The notes below the pieces were generated by a model, which saw only the letters and a list, made by a program, of their open reading frames with translations, had not been told where the DNA came from and did no database searches. Source: Paenibacillus sp. FSL R7-0345 (GTDB lineage Bacteria > Bacillota > Bacilli > Paenibacillales > Paenibacillaceae). Taken from it: a stretch of DNA of 64,000 nucleotides. A program made the translations under genes and the position numbers. Each line of letters opens with the position of its first letter. The stretch's first letter is position 1. The stretch lies in NCBI RefSeq assembly GCF_038595055.1, contig NZ_CP152002.1:5860001-5924000 (forward strand), read 5' to 3'. This document shows, piece by piece, positions 35,116-43,785 of the stretch.

Positions 35116-36663
35116 GTGCCGAATTATAGTTCGTTTCAATCCAACCCGGATAATCTGCGTACGCTGATTTTTGGCCGGGACCCGTCCACCTTAAATGATC
35201 TGCCGCTGACTACAGACACAAGCGGAAACCTGACCACCGTCATATTGGGCGGAACCATCACCAGTGTCCTTGGCGCTACAATTACCGCCGGTACATTGTC
35301 CTCCGCTGGTACGGTAACCAACATTCTAAACGGGACCATTACCAGCGTGCTTGGCGCTACCATTACCGCTGGTACATTGTCCTCCGCTGGTACGGTAACC
35401 AACATTCTAAACGGGACCATTACCAGCGTGCTTGGGGCTACCATTACTGCAGGTACATTGTCCTCCGCTGGTACGGTAACCAACATTCTGAACGGGACCA
35501 TCACCAGCGTGCTTGGAGCTACAATTACCGCTGGTACACTGTCCTCTGCTGGTACAGTAACCAACCTGCTCGACGGGACCATCACCAGCGTGCTTGGGGC
35601 TACAATTACCGCTGGTACATTGTCCTCTGCTGGCACAGTAACTAACCTCTTGGATGGTACGATTACCAGCGTGCTTGGCGCTACCATCACTGCTGGTACA
35701 TTGTCCTCTGCTGGCACAGTAACTAACCTCTTGGATGGTACGATTACCAGCGTGCTTGGCGCTACCATCACTGCTGGTACATTGTCTTCTGCTGGCACAG
35801 TAACTAACCTCTTGGATGGTACGATTACCAGCGTGCTTGGCGCTACCATTACTGCTGGTACATTGTCTTCTGCTGGCACAGTAACTAACCTCTTGGATGG
35901 CACGATCACCAGCGTGCTTGGCGCGACCATCACTGCTGGTACGGTAACCAATCTGCTTGACGGGACCATTACTAGTGTGCTTGGCGCTACGATTACCGCT
36001 GGTACATTGTCCTCCGCTGGCACAGTAACGAACCTCTTGAATGGTACGATCACAAGCGTGCTCGGAGCTACAATTACCGCTGGTACATTAACCAACCTAC
36101 TTGACGGTACGATTACTAGCGTGCTTGGCGCAACTATCACTGCCGGTTCGCTGACCTCTGCCGGTACAGTAACCAATCTGTTAAACGGTACAATCACCAG
36201 TGTGCTCGGAGCTACCATCACTGCCGGTTCGCTGACCTCTGCCGGTACAGTAACCAATCTGTTAAACGGTACGATTACCAGCGTGCTTGGCGCTACGATT
36301 ACTGCCGGTACGCTCAGCAGTGTAACCTCCATTTCACAGCGCAGCTTTATTGAACAGGCCACACTGGCCATCCCGACCGCTGATGCCTACACGCCTCTGC
36401 CGGCTAATACAACAAGCGTGCTTGGCACCTACTCCTATTTCATCTTGAATACCGGGCCCAATCCGGTGAACACGCGGGTGGAGATCAGCGCGGATGGAAC
36501 AAACTATTTTGTCGATACCACCGGAGATAATCCGCTGCCTGCCGGTTCGGTAGATGTCATTGTGCCGGCCCGCTTCCTCAAATACACCCGTCTCTCGTAT
36601 CAATCGGCAACACCGGGTGCAGCTTCAACGATTAATGTCATTTTTGACGCCCAGGGAACGTAA
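35116..36663 (+). CDS. Thr/Ser-rich tandem repeat protein, DUF6385-like C-terminus
   Basis: 515 residues from GTG 35116 (AGGGGTGA 6 nt upstream). Residues 1-45 are a leader without a signal peptide (MPNYSSFQSNPDN). Residues 46-402 are 13 tandem units of GTITSVLGATITAGTLSSAG plus TVTNLLD (27 residues; two units are cut to 21) and a final partial unit. Each unit holds three T-[IV]-T-x-x-L steps about nine residues apart, as in beta-solenoids. Residues 403-515 are a beta domain (YFILNTGPNPVNTRVEIS, ARFLKYTRLSYQS) that I associate with DUF6385. About 40% of the repeat is Thr/Ser, a good O-glycosylation target, and three glycosyltransferase genes follow. Probably a surface or spore filament; inference. 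Confidence 0.85.
   Translation: MPNYSSFQSNPDNLRTLIFGRDPSTLNDLPLTTDTSGNLTTVILGGTITSVLGATITAGTLSSAGTVTNILNGTITSVLGATITAGTLSSAGTVTNILNGTITSVLGATITAGTLSSAGTVTNILNGTITSVLGATITAGTLSSAGTVTNLLDGTITSVLGATITAGTLSSAGTVTNLLDGTITSVLGATITAGTLSSAGTVTNLLDGTITSVLGATITAGTLSSAGTVTNLLDGTITSVLGATITAGTLSSAGTVTNLLDGTITSVLGATITAGTVTNLLDGTITSVLGATITAGTLSSAGTVTNLLNGTITSVLGATITAGTLTNLLDGTITSVLGATITAGSLTSAGTVTNLLNGTITSVLGATITAGSLTSAGTVTNLLNGTITSVLGATITAGTLSSVTSISQRSFIEQATLAIPTADAYTPLPANTTSVLGTYSYFILNTGPNPVNTRVEISADGTNYFVDTTGDNPLPAGSVDVIVPARFLKYTRLSYQSATPGAASTINVIFDAQGT
35251..36321 (+). repeat. In-frame tandem repeat, 81-bp units
   Basis: Eleven 81-bp and two 63-bp units plus a 54-bp partial, all in frame. Units at about 35641-35900 are almost identical at the DNA level, while outer units differ at synonymous positions. 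This points to recent copy-number expansion in the middle of the array and protein-level constraint elsewhere. Confidence 0.93.
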
Positions 36664-36692
36664 GCAAGTCGTCTGTCATATCCTGTAGAGGC

Positions 36693-36726
36693 AAAAGAGT
36701 ACATGGTTCCTCATGTGCTCTTTTCT
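36693..36726 (+). terminator. Terminator after the repeat protein
   Basis: Stem AAAAGAGTACATG / CATGTGCTCTTTT (one mismatch, 6-nt loop) followed by CTTCC; T run within the 3' arm. It separates the repeat protein from the glycosyltransferase operon, though partial read-through is possible. Confidence 0.75.
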
Positions 36727-36818
36727 TCCGCTGGTAACCTTTCACCGGATACATAGGCCGGACATAGACGGCTGATTGCCGCAGAAACCATTATTTTGCC
36801 TGCTAAGGAGGAAGCTTC

Positions 36819-38906
36819 GTGAACAGACCTACAATTGGAGTTCATCTGATTATCCGCAATGAAGCCGCGCTGCTGCCAGCCTGTTTCCAGAGTGTCGCCG
36901 GAGCTGACGAGCTCATAGTCGTAGACACCGGTTCGGAGGATTATTCGATAGCTGTCGCTGAAGCCTATGGGGCCAGAGTGCTGCAGTACAAATGGGAGGA
37001 TGATTTTGCAAAAGCCCGTAATACCGGACTCGCCCACGCCACAGCCGACTGGATTCTGGTCCTTGATGCCGATGAGGTGCTGAACACTCCGCTGGAAAAA
37101 ATACGGCAGCTGCTGATAGGCGCTACAGTCGAGGCTTTTACCGTCAGCATAGACAATTTGCTCGGCCGCCGGGCAGAAGAACGCCTGCACCACCGGGCTG
37201 TACGCCTGTTCCGGGGTGGACAGGGCTACCGCTATTCCGGCAAAATCCACGAGGGTATAGATCAGGCAATTATCAGCAGGCACGGCACTTCAGTGATCGG
37301 ACATAGTTCCGTCCAGCTGGTACATTACGGATATTTACCTGAGATCATGCTGCAGAAAAATAAAGCGGCACGCAACTTAAAGCTCCTGCGCACTGCAGCT
37401 GCAGAACATCCGGAGGATGACTTTTACCGCTACAATCTGGCGGTGGCCTGCTGTCAGACCGGACTGCTGCAGGAGGCGGAAGAACTGCTGCGCCACACCC
37501 TGAACCGTGCTCCGCTGCAGGCCTCGTACCGTCCGGCAATGATCCGCGATTTAGGCAAAATCTTTCAGTCCGCCGGTAAAATGACCGCCATAGACGCATT
37601 GCTGGCCCGGGAGCTCGAACGGTACAGTGACTACCCGGATCTGCATTACCTGCAGGGCCAGTCCTGGGAGAGCCAGGGGCTGCCGGAGCGCGCTTTTCAG
37701 GCTTATCAGCATGCTGAGGCACTTTCAGCGAATACCCTTGCTCAGGAAAAATACGTCAGCGAGCAGGGAATCTCCACCTTCCGCCCGCTGCATCGCATGG
37801 GGGAAATCGCCCGGCAGCTGGGAAAACCGGAGGAGGCCGCGAGGCTGTTTCACCGTTCACTGCAGCATTTTGCACTGTACGCTCCGGCACTGTCAGGAAT
37901 TGTTGCAGCCTTTCGCTCCCTCGACGTACCGGACAGCGATATTGCCGCGTTGTTGCAGCAGCTGGTTCCGGGTGATCAGCCTGCGGGAAGAGCAGCGATT
38001 GTCGGGACCTTGTATGAAGCAGAAGCTTTTGAAGCAATATGCGGTCTGCCGCACAGGGAATTCCCGCTGGAAAAAGAGACGCTGCTGCCGATAAGCACCG
38101 CATGGATGGCTACGGGGAATCCGGACACGGCCTTGTCGCTCATCCGCAGCGGCCGGGATCTCCTTACTTCCGGAGACACAGATTCGGGACTGCTGCAGGA
38201 CCTGCGTGTGCTAGAGGCGTTGTGCCTTTGGAGCCAGGGTTTAACGCTGCAGAACAATCAGCTGGCTGCTATGCCAAAAGGCGATCGGAGCGCCTGGCAC
38301 AAGATCAATCAGCTGCTGGTCAGGAAATCCGAAAATCCTGCCGGGGAAATGACCGGAGATTTTGCTGGAGACTTTACTGGAGACCTAGCCGGAGATCCGG
38401 CGTTATCTCTGCTTTTGACAGAGCTGATTCACCTTGCGGTCAAGCTGCACCTGGATCCGGTTGCTGAAGCGCTGGCCGGGCTCTCGTCTGTTCATCAAGC
38501 TGAGCAGGCAGTAGCGCTGTATAAGGCAGGCCGGATTGAAGAAGCCGGAGAACGTTTTATAGAGCTTGCAGGTGCAGGGGATGAACAGGCGGGGAAGCGG
38601 ATTGCTTTTTATATCGGGGAAATGCTGTATGACAAAAGCCATTATGAACAGGCTGCCGGCTGGTTTCAGCAGGCGCTCACAGTAACGGGGCAGGAGGACG
38701 CTGCACGTACCGGTCTATCGGTCTGTTATCTGCAGCTGGCTGCGGCCGATCTGGAAAAGGTGCGTGCAGGCTTCGGCAAAGATTACCCTCACGGGCCGGT
38801 ACTGGAGGATTTGGCTGCAGTCAAAAATGCCATCGCTGTCCTGAACCGCACGCCTTGGCGCACCAGCCGGGACAGACACAGACAGCCGGGAGGTGCTAAG
38901 CCATGA
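36819..38906 (+). CDS. GT2 glycosyltransferase with TPR-like tail, first of three
   Basis: 695 residues from GTG 36819 with AAGGAGG 7 nt upstream. Residues 1-230 are a GT-A fold family 2 domain: IGVHLIIRNEAALLPACFQS, the nucleotide-sugar motif VVDTGSEDYS and the metal-binding DADE (WILVLDADEVL). The SGKIHEGI and VHYGY motifs are typical of TPR-containing GT2 enzymes. The remaining 460 residues are helical TPR-like repeats, probably for gripping a protein acceptor. Around residue 510 lies a short GD repeat (GDFAGDFTGDLAGDP). No membrane segment, so cytosolic glycosylation. It starts an operon with two paralogues and overlaps the next gene by four bases. Confidence 0.88.
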   Translation: MNRPTIGVHLIIRNEAALLPACFQSVAGADELIVVDTGSEDYSIAVAEAYGARVLQYKWEDDFAKARNTGLAHATADWILVLDADEVLNTPLEKIRQLLIGATVEAFTVSIDNLLGRRAEERLHHRAVRLFRGGQGYRYSGKIHEGIDQAIISRHGTSVIGHSSVQLVHYGYLPEIMLQKNKAARNLKLLRTAAAEHPEDDFYRYNLAVACCQTGLLQEAEELLRHTLNRAPLQASYRPAMIRDLGKIFQSAGKMTAIDALLARELERYSDYPDLHYLQGQSWESQGLPERAFQAYQHAEALSANTLAQEKYVSEQGISTFRPLHRMGEIARQLGKPEEAARLFHRSLQHFALYAPALSGIVAAFRSLDVPDSDIAALLQQLVPGDQPAGRAAIVGTLYEAEAFEAICGLPHREFPLEKETLLPISTAWMATGNPDTALSLIRSGRDLLTSGDTDSGLLQDLRVLEALCLWSQGLTLQNNQLAAMPKGDRSAWHKINQLLVRKSENPAGEMTGDFAGDFTGDLAGDPALSLLLTELIHLAVKLHLDPVAEALAGLSSVHQAEQAVALYKAGRIEEAGERFIELAGAGDEQAGKRIAFYIGEMLYDKSHYEQAAGWFQQALTVTGQEDAARTGLSVCYLQLAAADLEKVRAGFGKDYPHGPVLEDLAAVKNAIAVLNRTPWRTSRDRHRQPGGAKP

Positions 38907-40627
38907 GCAGGCTGCAGCGGAAACCGCTGATCTCGCTCTGCATGATCGTCAGGAACGAGGCCGATACCCTGGCCCGTTGCCTTACAAGCGTGCACGGAAT
39001 CGCAGACGAACTGGTCATCGTCGATACAGGCTCTACAGATGCCACCCCTTCCATTGCCCGCAGCTTTGGGGCGCGGGTTCTCTCTTTTCCCTGGACGGGA
39101 GACTTCGCTGCCGCCCGCAACGCCGGGCTGGAGCGGGCACGGGGGACATGGATTCTCGTGCTGGATGCAGATGAGGAGTTGGATGCGGAGAGCAAGGGAG
39201 AGCTGCTGCTGTGTGCGCAGCATACGGAGTATGAGGCGTTTTTTGTGCGGATCCATAATCATAAAGGGACAGAGCATGCTTCACCGGTCATTACGGTTAA
39301 TCCGATTCTCCGGATGTTCCGCAACCGCCCGCAATACCGGTTCAGCGGCATTATCCATGAGCAGATTGCTTCTGTAATTGTCGGGGCTACTCCGGCAGCG
39401 GCCATGCACCTGAGTACGGTAACCGTTCACCACTACGGCTATGCCGACGGAGTCGTAGCCAAAAAAGACAAAATCAGCCGCAACCTCAGCCTGCTCAAAG
39501 AGCAGCTGAAGCTGAACCCGCGGGATGCTTTTCACCAGTTCAACACGGCAGTCGAATATATGCGGCTTGGTGATTACACTCAAGCCCTGGAGCATATCCG
39601 GCTCTCGCTGGCTGAGGCAGAGCGGGACACCAGCTTCACCCACCTGCTGTACAAATATGAAGTCCGCTGCCGGATCATGTCCGGCGACCAGGCAGGTGCA
39701 CTGGATGCCTGTATCCGGGGCTGCAAGCTTTTTCCCGATTACCCCGATTTACACCATATCAGAGGGGTTCTGCTGCTGCAGGCGGGAGCCTTTGCAGCGG
39801 CCAGGCAGGCGTTCCGGCAAGCACTGGATATCGGTATTTCGCCCCCGGGCTACCATACCGAATCCGGGTTAGGTACTTATCTGACCTACGCTGCGCTCGG
39901 GCAGCTGTGCCAGGAAACCGGTGAAGCCGGCGAAGCGGCCGCCTGCTTCACCAGGGCAGCCGGGCTTCATCCCGCCCCCGCTCCGCTCCTTGCGCGGCTG
40001 ATTCGGATAATGAAATGCGCCGGCCGTGAGCATGAGCTTGCCAACTGGCTGGAGGCCCATCTTCCGCAAGTGACGGCAGACAGGTCCCGGCTGGCCGGGC
40101 TGCTGCTGGCAGAGGGCTGTTTTGCGGCCGCAGCTGAGGTTCTAGGTGGCACAGGGACAGAAGTACCGGGTAGAGACATAGGGACAATGGATGCCGATAT
40201 GCCAAGTGCAGCAGACGTGAAAACGCTAAGTGGAGATACAGAGGCAACGGACATGAGGCCACGGGACGATGGCGCGGGAGCGGCGGATGGGGGGACGAAG
40301 ACGCATCTGCCCGCTAAGGTGCCCGCTGGGCATGAGGCAGTGCCAGATGCAGATGATGCTGCTGCAGACCTGCTACGCTTGCTGCGGCAGATCAATGCCT
40401 CGCCGGCGGACCCGTTGCAGCACCAGGACATCACCCTGCTGCTGAACCATCCCGCTGCTGCCGGGGCGGATTTTGATCCTTCATCGGCAGGTCCGGCAGC
40501 CTTGTCCAGCCGCGCCTGGCTGCTGCTGGCCGACCGGACGTTGGCCGCCCTGCCCGCTGCTGCCGGCTACAGCCCTGCAGCAGCGAGAGCACGGCTCATA
40601 TTGCCGCTTCCCCGGACTGGTGAGTAA
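38903..40627 (+). CDS. GT2 glycosyltransferase with TPR-like tail, second of three
   Basis: 574 residues from ATG 38903, overlapping the preceding stop (ATGA). The GT2 domain has ISLCMIVRNEADTLARCLTS, IVDTGSTDATPS and ILVLDADEELD, then SGIIHEQI and VHHYGYADG. It is followed by TPR-like helices (about 190-400). Residues 410-490 are a low-complexity Asp/Ala/Thr linker (DADMPSAADVKTLSGDTEAT) not seen in the paralogues. The C-terminus returns to helices. It is a clear paralogue of its two neighbours, so the three could act in sequence on one acceptor or differ in sugar donor. Confidence 0.87.
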   Translation: MSRLQRKPLISLCMIVRNEADTLARCLTSVHGIADELVIVDTGSTDATPSIARSFGARVLSFPWTGDFAAARNAGLERARGTWILVLDADEELDAESKGELLLCAQHTEYEAFFVRIHNHKGTEHASPVITVNPILRMFRNRPQYRFSGIIHEQIASVIVGATPAAAMHLSTVTVHHYGYADGVVAKKDKISRNLSLLKEQLKLNPRDAFHQFNTAVEYMRLGDYTQALEHIRLSLAEAERDTSFTHLLYKYEVRCRIMSGDQAGALDACIRGCKLFPDYPDLHHIRGVLLLQAGAFAAARQAFRQALDIGISPPGYHTESGLGTYLTYAALGQLCQETGEAGEAAACFTRAAGLHPAPAPLLARLIRIMKCAGREHELANWLEAHLPQVTADRSRLAGLLLAEGCFAAAAEVLGGTGTEVPGRDIGTMDADMPSAADVKTLSGDTEATDMRPRDDGAGAADGGTKTHLPAKVPAGHEAVPDADDAAADLLRLLRQINASPADPLQHQDITLLLNHPAAAGADFDPSSAGPAALSSRAWLLLADRTLAALPAAAGYSPAAARARLILPLPRTGE

Positions 40628-40643
40628 ACAGGAGGTCTTTTTC

Positions 40644-42602
40644 ATGGATATTCCATCACTCTCCCTCTGCATGATCGTCAACAATGAAGCCCGGCATCTG
40701 AGCCGGTGTTTAACCTCCGTAGCCGGGCTGGTATCGGAAATCATCATCGCTGACACCGGCTCCACTGACGGAAGTATGGACATTGCCCGCAGCTTTGGTG
40801 CCAGAGTAATCGATGTGCCCTGGGAGCATGATTTTGCCAAAGCCCGGAATATTACTCTGCGCCAAGCCGCCTGCCCGTGGATTCTGGTCCTGGATGCGGA
40901 TGAAGCTGCTGACGGCTGGCGGAGGGAGGATATGCTGCAGCTTTTGGATAACTCTGCGGTTCAAGGCTATTTCCTGCCTTTTATTCATTATGTGGGCAGC
41001 AGGGCCGGAGAGGAATATGTCACGGATAACGTCTGCCGGCTGTTCAGAAACGATCCGGGGATTGTTTTTCACGGGACCATTCATGAGGAGGCTGCCAGCA
41101 GTATTTGGGCGCTGCCGGGCGGCCGGATTGCTTATGCGGATCTGTCTATCCTTCATTACGGGTATGTGAACGAGGAGCTGCTGCTCAAAAATAAAGCCTC
41201 CCGCAATCTGGACCTCATCCATTCCGCCTTACAGCTTGACCCGCAGAGCTATTCTCTCCGGTATGCGCTAGGCACCGAGTATTATCAGCAGGGGGAATAC
41301 GCATCTGCCGCAGATCTTCTGCTCCCACTGCTGCGGGAAGCTGTAACCGGACACGGTTATACTGCAGATATCTACCTTAAAGCCGCTTATGCCCTGCAGT
41401 CTGCCGGACGCATTCAGGATGCTAAGGCCGTTTACAGTGACGGTCTTGCTAAGTTCCCTGATTTTACCGACCTGCTGGAGAGCTATGCCCGGCTGCTGCT
41501 GGAGGAGGGCGCGTTGGCGGCATCCTACCGGCTCTTGCTTGAGGCATTGCGCTGCGGAAATACAGCCCATAAATATCCCTCCTCTTCGGGCAGCGGCACC
41601 AGCCGTACCAGCCTGCTGGCCGGGCAGGTCTGTGAGCGGCTGCATCTGTATGAGGAAGCGAAGGCGAACTATATGCAGGCTATCTGCTTCTCGCCGGATC
41701 TGACTGCCGCCTGGGCAGAGCTTGCGCCGCTCTGCCTGCTGTCCGGTGATGAGCAGACACTCATCACGGCAACCCTGGCAGCCGGCGGCATACTCTCGCC
41801 GGGCACGCTGCGCCTGCTCGTACCGGCTGCGCTGAACGCGCAGGCAGCCGGCTGGCTGCAGGCGCTCGCCGGGGCCGCGCAGCTGCCCGCTGCTGTGCAG
41901 CGCGTGCTGCAGGTGCTGCCGGAGCTGTTCCGGCAGCAGGCAGACCTCCCGGCAGTTGCCGCCTGCCTGGAGCGGCTGCTGCCGGAGCATGAGGCCGAGC
42001 AGCCGTTTATCCACGGCTATCTCTGGGCCCTTGCCTGCCGCGCCGGGGATGCGGCTGGCGCAGAGCAATGGCTCGGCAGCTTATCCTGCTGCCGCCCGGG
42101 CTTGCCGGCGGTGGCCCGGCTGCTGCCGGCAGAGTTCACGGCGCAGCCTGCTGCTGTGCCGCCGCCGGCTGCCGCCGAGCTCGCCTATGCCGCGCAGCTG
42201 CTGCTCCAGACAGGTGCCTGGAGCAGCCTGCTGAGCTTATACCGCAGCGCGGGGCTGGGGCTGCAGTGGGCGCGCCTGCCGCAGCCGGTGCTGCGCAGCC
42301 TGCTGCAGGCACCGGCCGCGGCACAAGAGCAATGGTGCTCCATCTACGAGGAGCACCATTACGGCACGCCTGCCGGCGCAGCGGAGTGGCTGCTGTATGC
42401 AGCCATAGCCGGCTCCTGCGGCAGGCTGCCCCGGCTTGAGCCCGCAGCTGAACAAGCGCTGCGGGGCTCGGGTAGCAAGGCCGTGCTCACCGGCCTTGCT
42501 TATCACAAGCTGCAGCTGGCAGCCGGCGCTGCAGCAGAGTCCCTGCCCGCCGGCAGCATCCCCAGGCTGCTGCTCGTACGGTCCGCCCTCGGCGAAGGCT
42601 AA
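40644..42602 (+). CDS. GT2 glycosyltransferase with TPR-like tail, third of three
   Basis: 652 residues from ATG 40644 (GGAGG 9 nt upstream); the frame is open earlier but overlaps the preceding gene. The GT2 domain has LSLCMIVNNEARHLSRCLTS, IADTGSTDGSMD and ILVLDADEAAD, then FHGTIHEEA and LHYGYVNEE. TPR-like helices fill the rest. The last 280 residues are very rich in Ala, Leu, Gln and Pro, with high local GC, and the helical signature fades. It closes the operon; no terminator is seen directly after, and a 28-bp minisatellite starts 79 bp downstream. Confidence 0.87.
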   Translation: MDIPSLSLCMIVNNEARHLSRCLTSVAGLVSEIIIADTGSTDGSMDIARSFGARVIDVPWEHDFAKARNITLRQAACPWILVLDADEAADGWRREDMLQLLDNSAVQGYFLPFIHYVGSRAGEEYVTDNVCRLFRNDPGIVFHGTIHEEAASSIWALPGGRIAYADLSILHYGYVNEELLLKNKASRNLDLIHSALQLDPQSYSLRYALGTEYYQQGEYASAADLLLPLLREAVTGHGYTADIYLKAAYALQSAGRIQDAKAVYSDGLAKFPDFTDLLESYARLLLEEGALAASYRLLLEALRCGNTAHKYPSSSGSGTSRTSLLAGQVCERLHLYEEAKANYMQAICFSPDLTAAWAELAPLCLLSGDEQTLITATLAAGGILSPGTLRLLVPAALNAQAAGWLQALAGAAQLPAAVQRVLQVLPELFRQQADLPAVAACLERLLPEHEAEQPFIHGYLWALACRAGDAAGAEQWLGSLSCCRPGLPAVARLLPAEFTAQPAAVPPPAAAELAYAAQLLLQTGAWSSLLSLYRSAGLGLQWARLPQPVLRSLLQAPAAAQEQWCSIYEEHHYGTPAGAAEWLLYAAIAGSCGRLPRLEPAAEQALRGSGSKAVLTGLAYHKLQLAAGAAAESLPAGSIPRLLLVRSALGEG

Positions 42603-42680
42603 CGTGTGGCGCATCCCAGGCGGCAGGTTTGGGCGGCGGTTTCCCCTCGCCGCTCGGCGGCCCTGCGGCAGAGCGTTCCG

Positions 42681-43109
42681 CTGACCTACTCCCAATCTGC
42701 TCGCCACGCTCATCTACTCCAAATCTGCTCGCCACGCTCATCTATTCCAAACCAGCACACCCTGCTCACCTACTCCAAACCATCTCGCCCCGCTCACCTA
42801 CTCCAAACCATCTCGCCCCACTCACCTACTCCAAACCATCTCGCCCCGCTCACCTACTCCAAACCATCTCGCCCCGCTCACCTACTCCAAACCATCTCGC
42901 CCCGCTCACCTACTCCAAACCATCTCGCCCCGCTCACCTACTCCAAACCATCTCGCCGCGCTCACCTACTCCAAACCATCTCGCCCCGCTCACCTACTCC
43001 AAACCATCTCGTCCCGCTCACTTACTCCAAACCATCTCGCCCCACTGACCTACTCCAAATCTGCTCGCCACGCTCATCTACTCCAAACCAATTCGTCCCG
43101 CTCACCTAC
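42681..43109. repeat. 28-bp minisatellite, 15 copies plus a partial
   Basis: Head-to-tail units CTCACCTACTCCAAACCATC followed by TCGCCCCG, contiguous with no spacers from 42681 to 43109. Central copies (4-12) are nearly identical. Copies 1-3 and 13-15 at both edges share variants (for example AAATCTGCTCGCCACG), a common pattern when arrays grow in the middle. The unit length is not a multiple of three, so the array is not built for coding. Confidence 0.95.
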
Positions 43110-43149
43110 CTTGCGTTAACTTCCCATCATCCCGCGTATGATTTTCAGA

Positions 43150-43336
43150 CTAAGTGGATTTTTGCTACCTAATTTCCCGCTAAACGCTGCAACCAGGAAA
43201 CTAGGTGGAAAAACGTCACTTAATTCCGTCAAAACTGTCCTCAGAGCGATAAACAGCCCAGAATAGATGACGTTTTTCCACTTAGATTATGAAATTGTTG
43301 GATTTGAATGAAATTAAGTAGCAAAAATCCAACTAG
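43150..43336. repeat. 187-bp four-motif intergenic element, copy B
   Basis: 24-bp motifs start at 43150 (+), 43201 (+), 43262 (-) and 43313 (-), exactly the offsets of copy A. Cores are GTGGAAAAACGTCA for the inner pair and GTGGATTTTTGCTA for the outer pair, with ends CTAA/CTAG and ACTTAAT. Outer motifs 1 and 4 are near-perfect inverted repeats of each other and so are 2 and 3, giving a nested cruciform-like dyad. Confidence 0.88.
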
Positions 43337-43472
43337 TTTTTTCGATAGCGTTACGTATCAGCTTTCAAGTAACTCTGCGCATAAATCCTCCACCTTGGCG
43401 TAGAAATCCAGTCCAATTTTGCTCTTTACTTTACTGCGACCGGTAATCCCTACTTCAAGCCCATCTGCTTCA

Positions 43473-43540
43473 CTCCATACTCCATACTCCATACTCCATA
43501 CTCCATACTCCATACTCCATACTCCATACTCCATACTTCA
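43473..43540. repeat. 7-bp microsatellite
   Basis: About nine perfect CTCCATA units followed by degenerate ones (CTTCATA). Likely prone to copy-number change. Confidence 0.9.
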
Positions 43541-43597
43541 TACCCCATGCCCAACATTCACATCTGCACTCCCCCACCAGCTTTCCCCCCGCAACAC

Positions 43598-43639
43598 AGC
43601 AACACCCCCGCTCCGCAACGGACCAGGGGTGCTCTTTTT
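43598..43639 (+). terminator. Possible terminator of the plus-strand glycosyltransferase operon
   Basis: Imperfect stem AGCAACACCCC / GGGGTGCT with a long loop, followed by CTTTTTC. It lies 1 kb after the operon, beyond the minisatellite, so the assignment is tentative. Confidence 0.45.
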
Positions 43640-43649
43640 CCCGCCTTTA

Positions 43650-43745
43650 TTTAGTTTACACTTAGTTTTTATTTAGTTTCTATTTAGTTTCTATTTAGTT
43701 TTTATTTGACTTCTATTCACTTTCTATCACCTTCTAGTGCCTTTT
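43650..43745. repeat. Degenerate 11-bp tandem repeat
   Basis: Successive units around ATTTAGTTTCT that decay to the right (ATTTGACTTCT, ATTCACTTTCT, ATCACCTTCT). AT-rich and G-poor. It lies just beyond the stop of the 43786-44523 gene, so it would be in that gene's 3' untranslated region. Confidence 0.75.
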
Positions 43746-43785
43746 ATCCAGCTCCCAAACAGCCTCCTGCCAGCTCCAAACCAGC

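Larger units (their letters stand above)
42603..43785. other. 1.2-kb non-coding, repeat-packed intergenic region
   Basis: Between the two converging glycosyltransferase sets. From left to right it holds a 28-bp minisatellite, a 187-bp four-motif element, a 7-bp microsatellite, a probable terminator and an 11-bp degenerate repeat. The plus strand is strikingly poor in G through much of it. No credible gene was found; open frames across it are periodic by-products of the repeats. Confidence 0.75.

Noticed and set aside
35136..36371. 411-codon open frame antisense to the repeat protein
   Set aside because: It is open only because the 81-bp in-frame repeat has no stop in that phase. The plus strand has an SD, a sensible start and a non-repeat C-terminal domain; the antisense product is just a mirrored VPAEDNVPAV periodicity.
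36711..37283. Minus-strand frame opposite the first glycosyltransferase
   Set aside because: Antisense to a strongly supported GT2 domain, without SD.
42681..43109. CRISPR array
   Set aside because: Units of 28 bp are contiguous with no unique spacers, and no cas genes are present.
42606..43172. Open frames across the 28-bp minisatellite encoding periodic peptides
   Set aside because: The same array is open in two frames because the unit lacks stops. There is no SD or sensible composition, and 28 is not a multiple of three.
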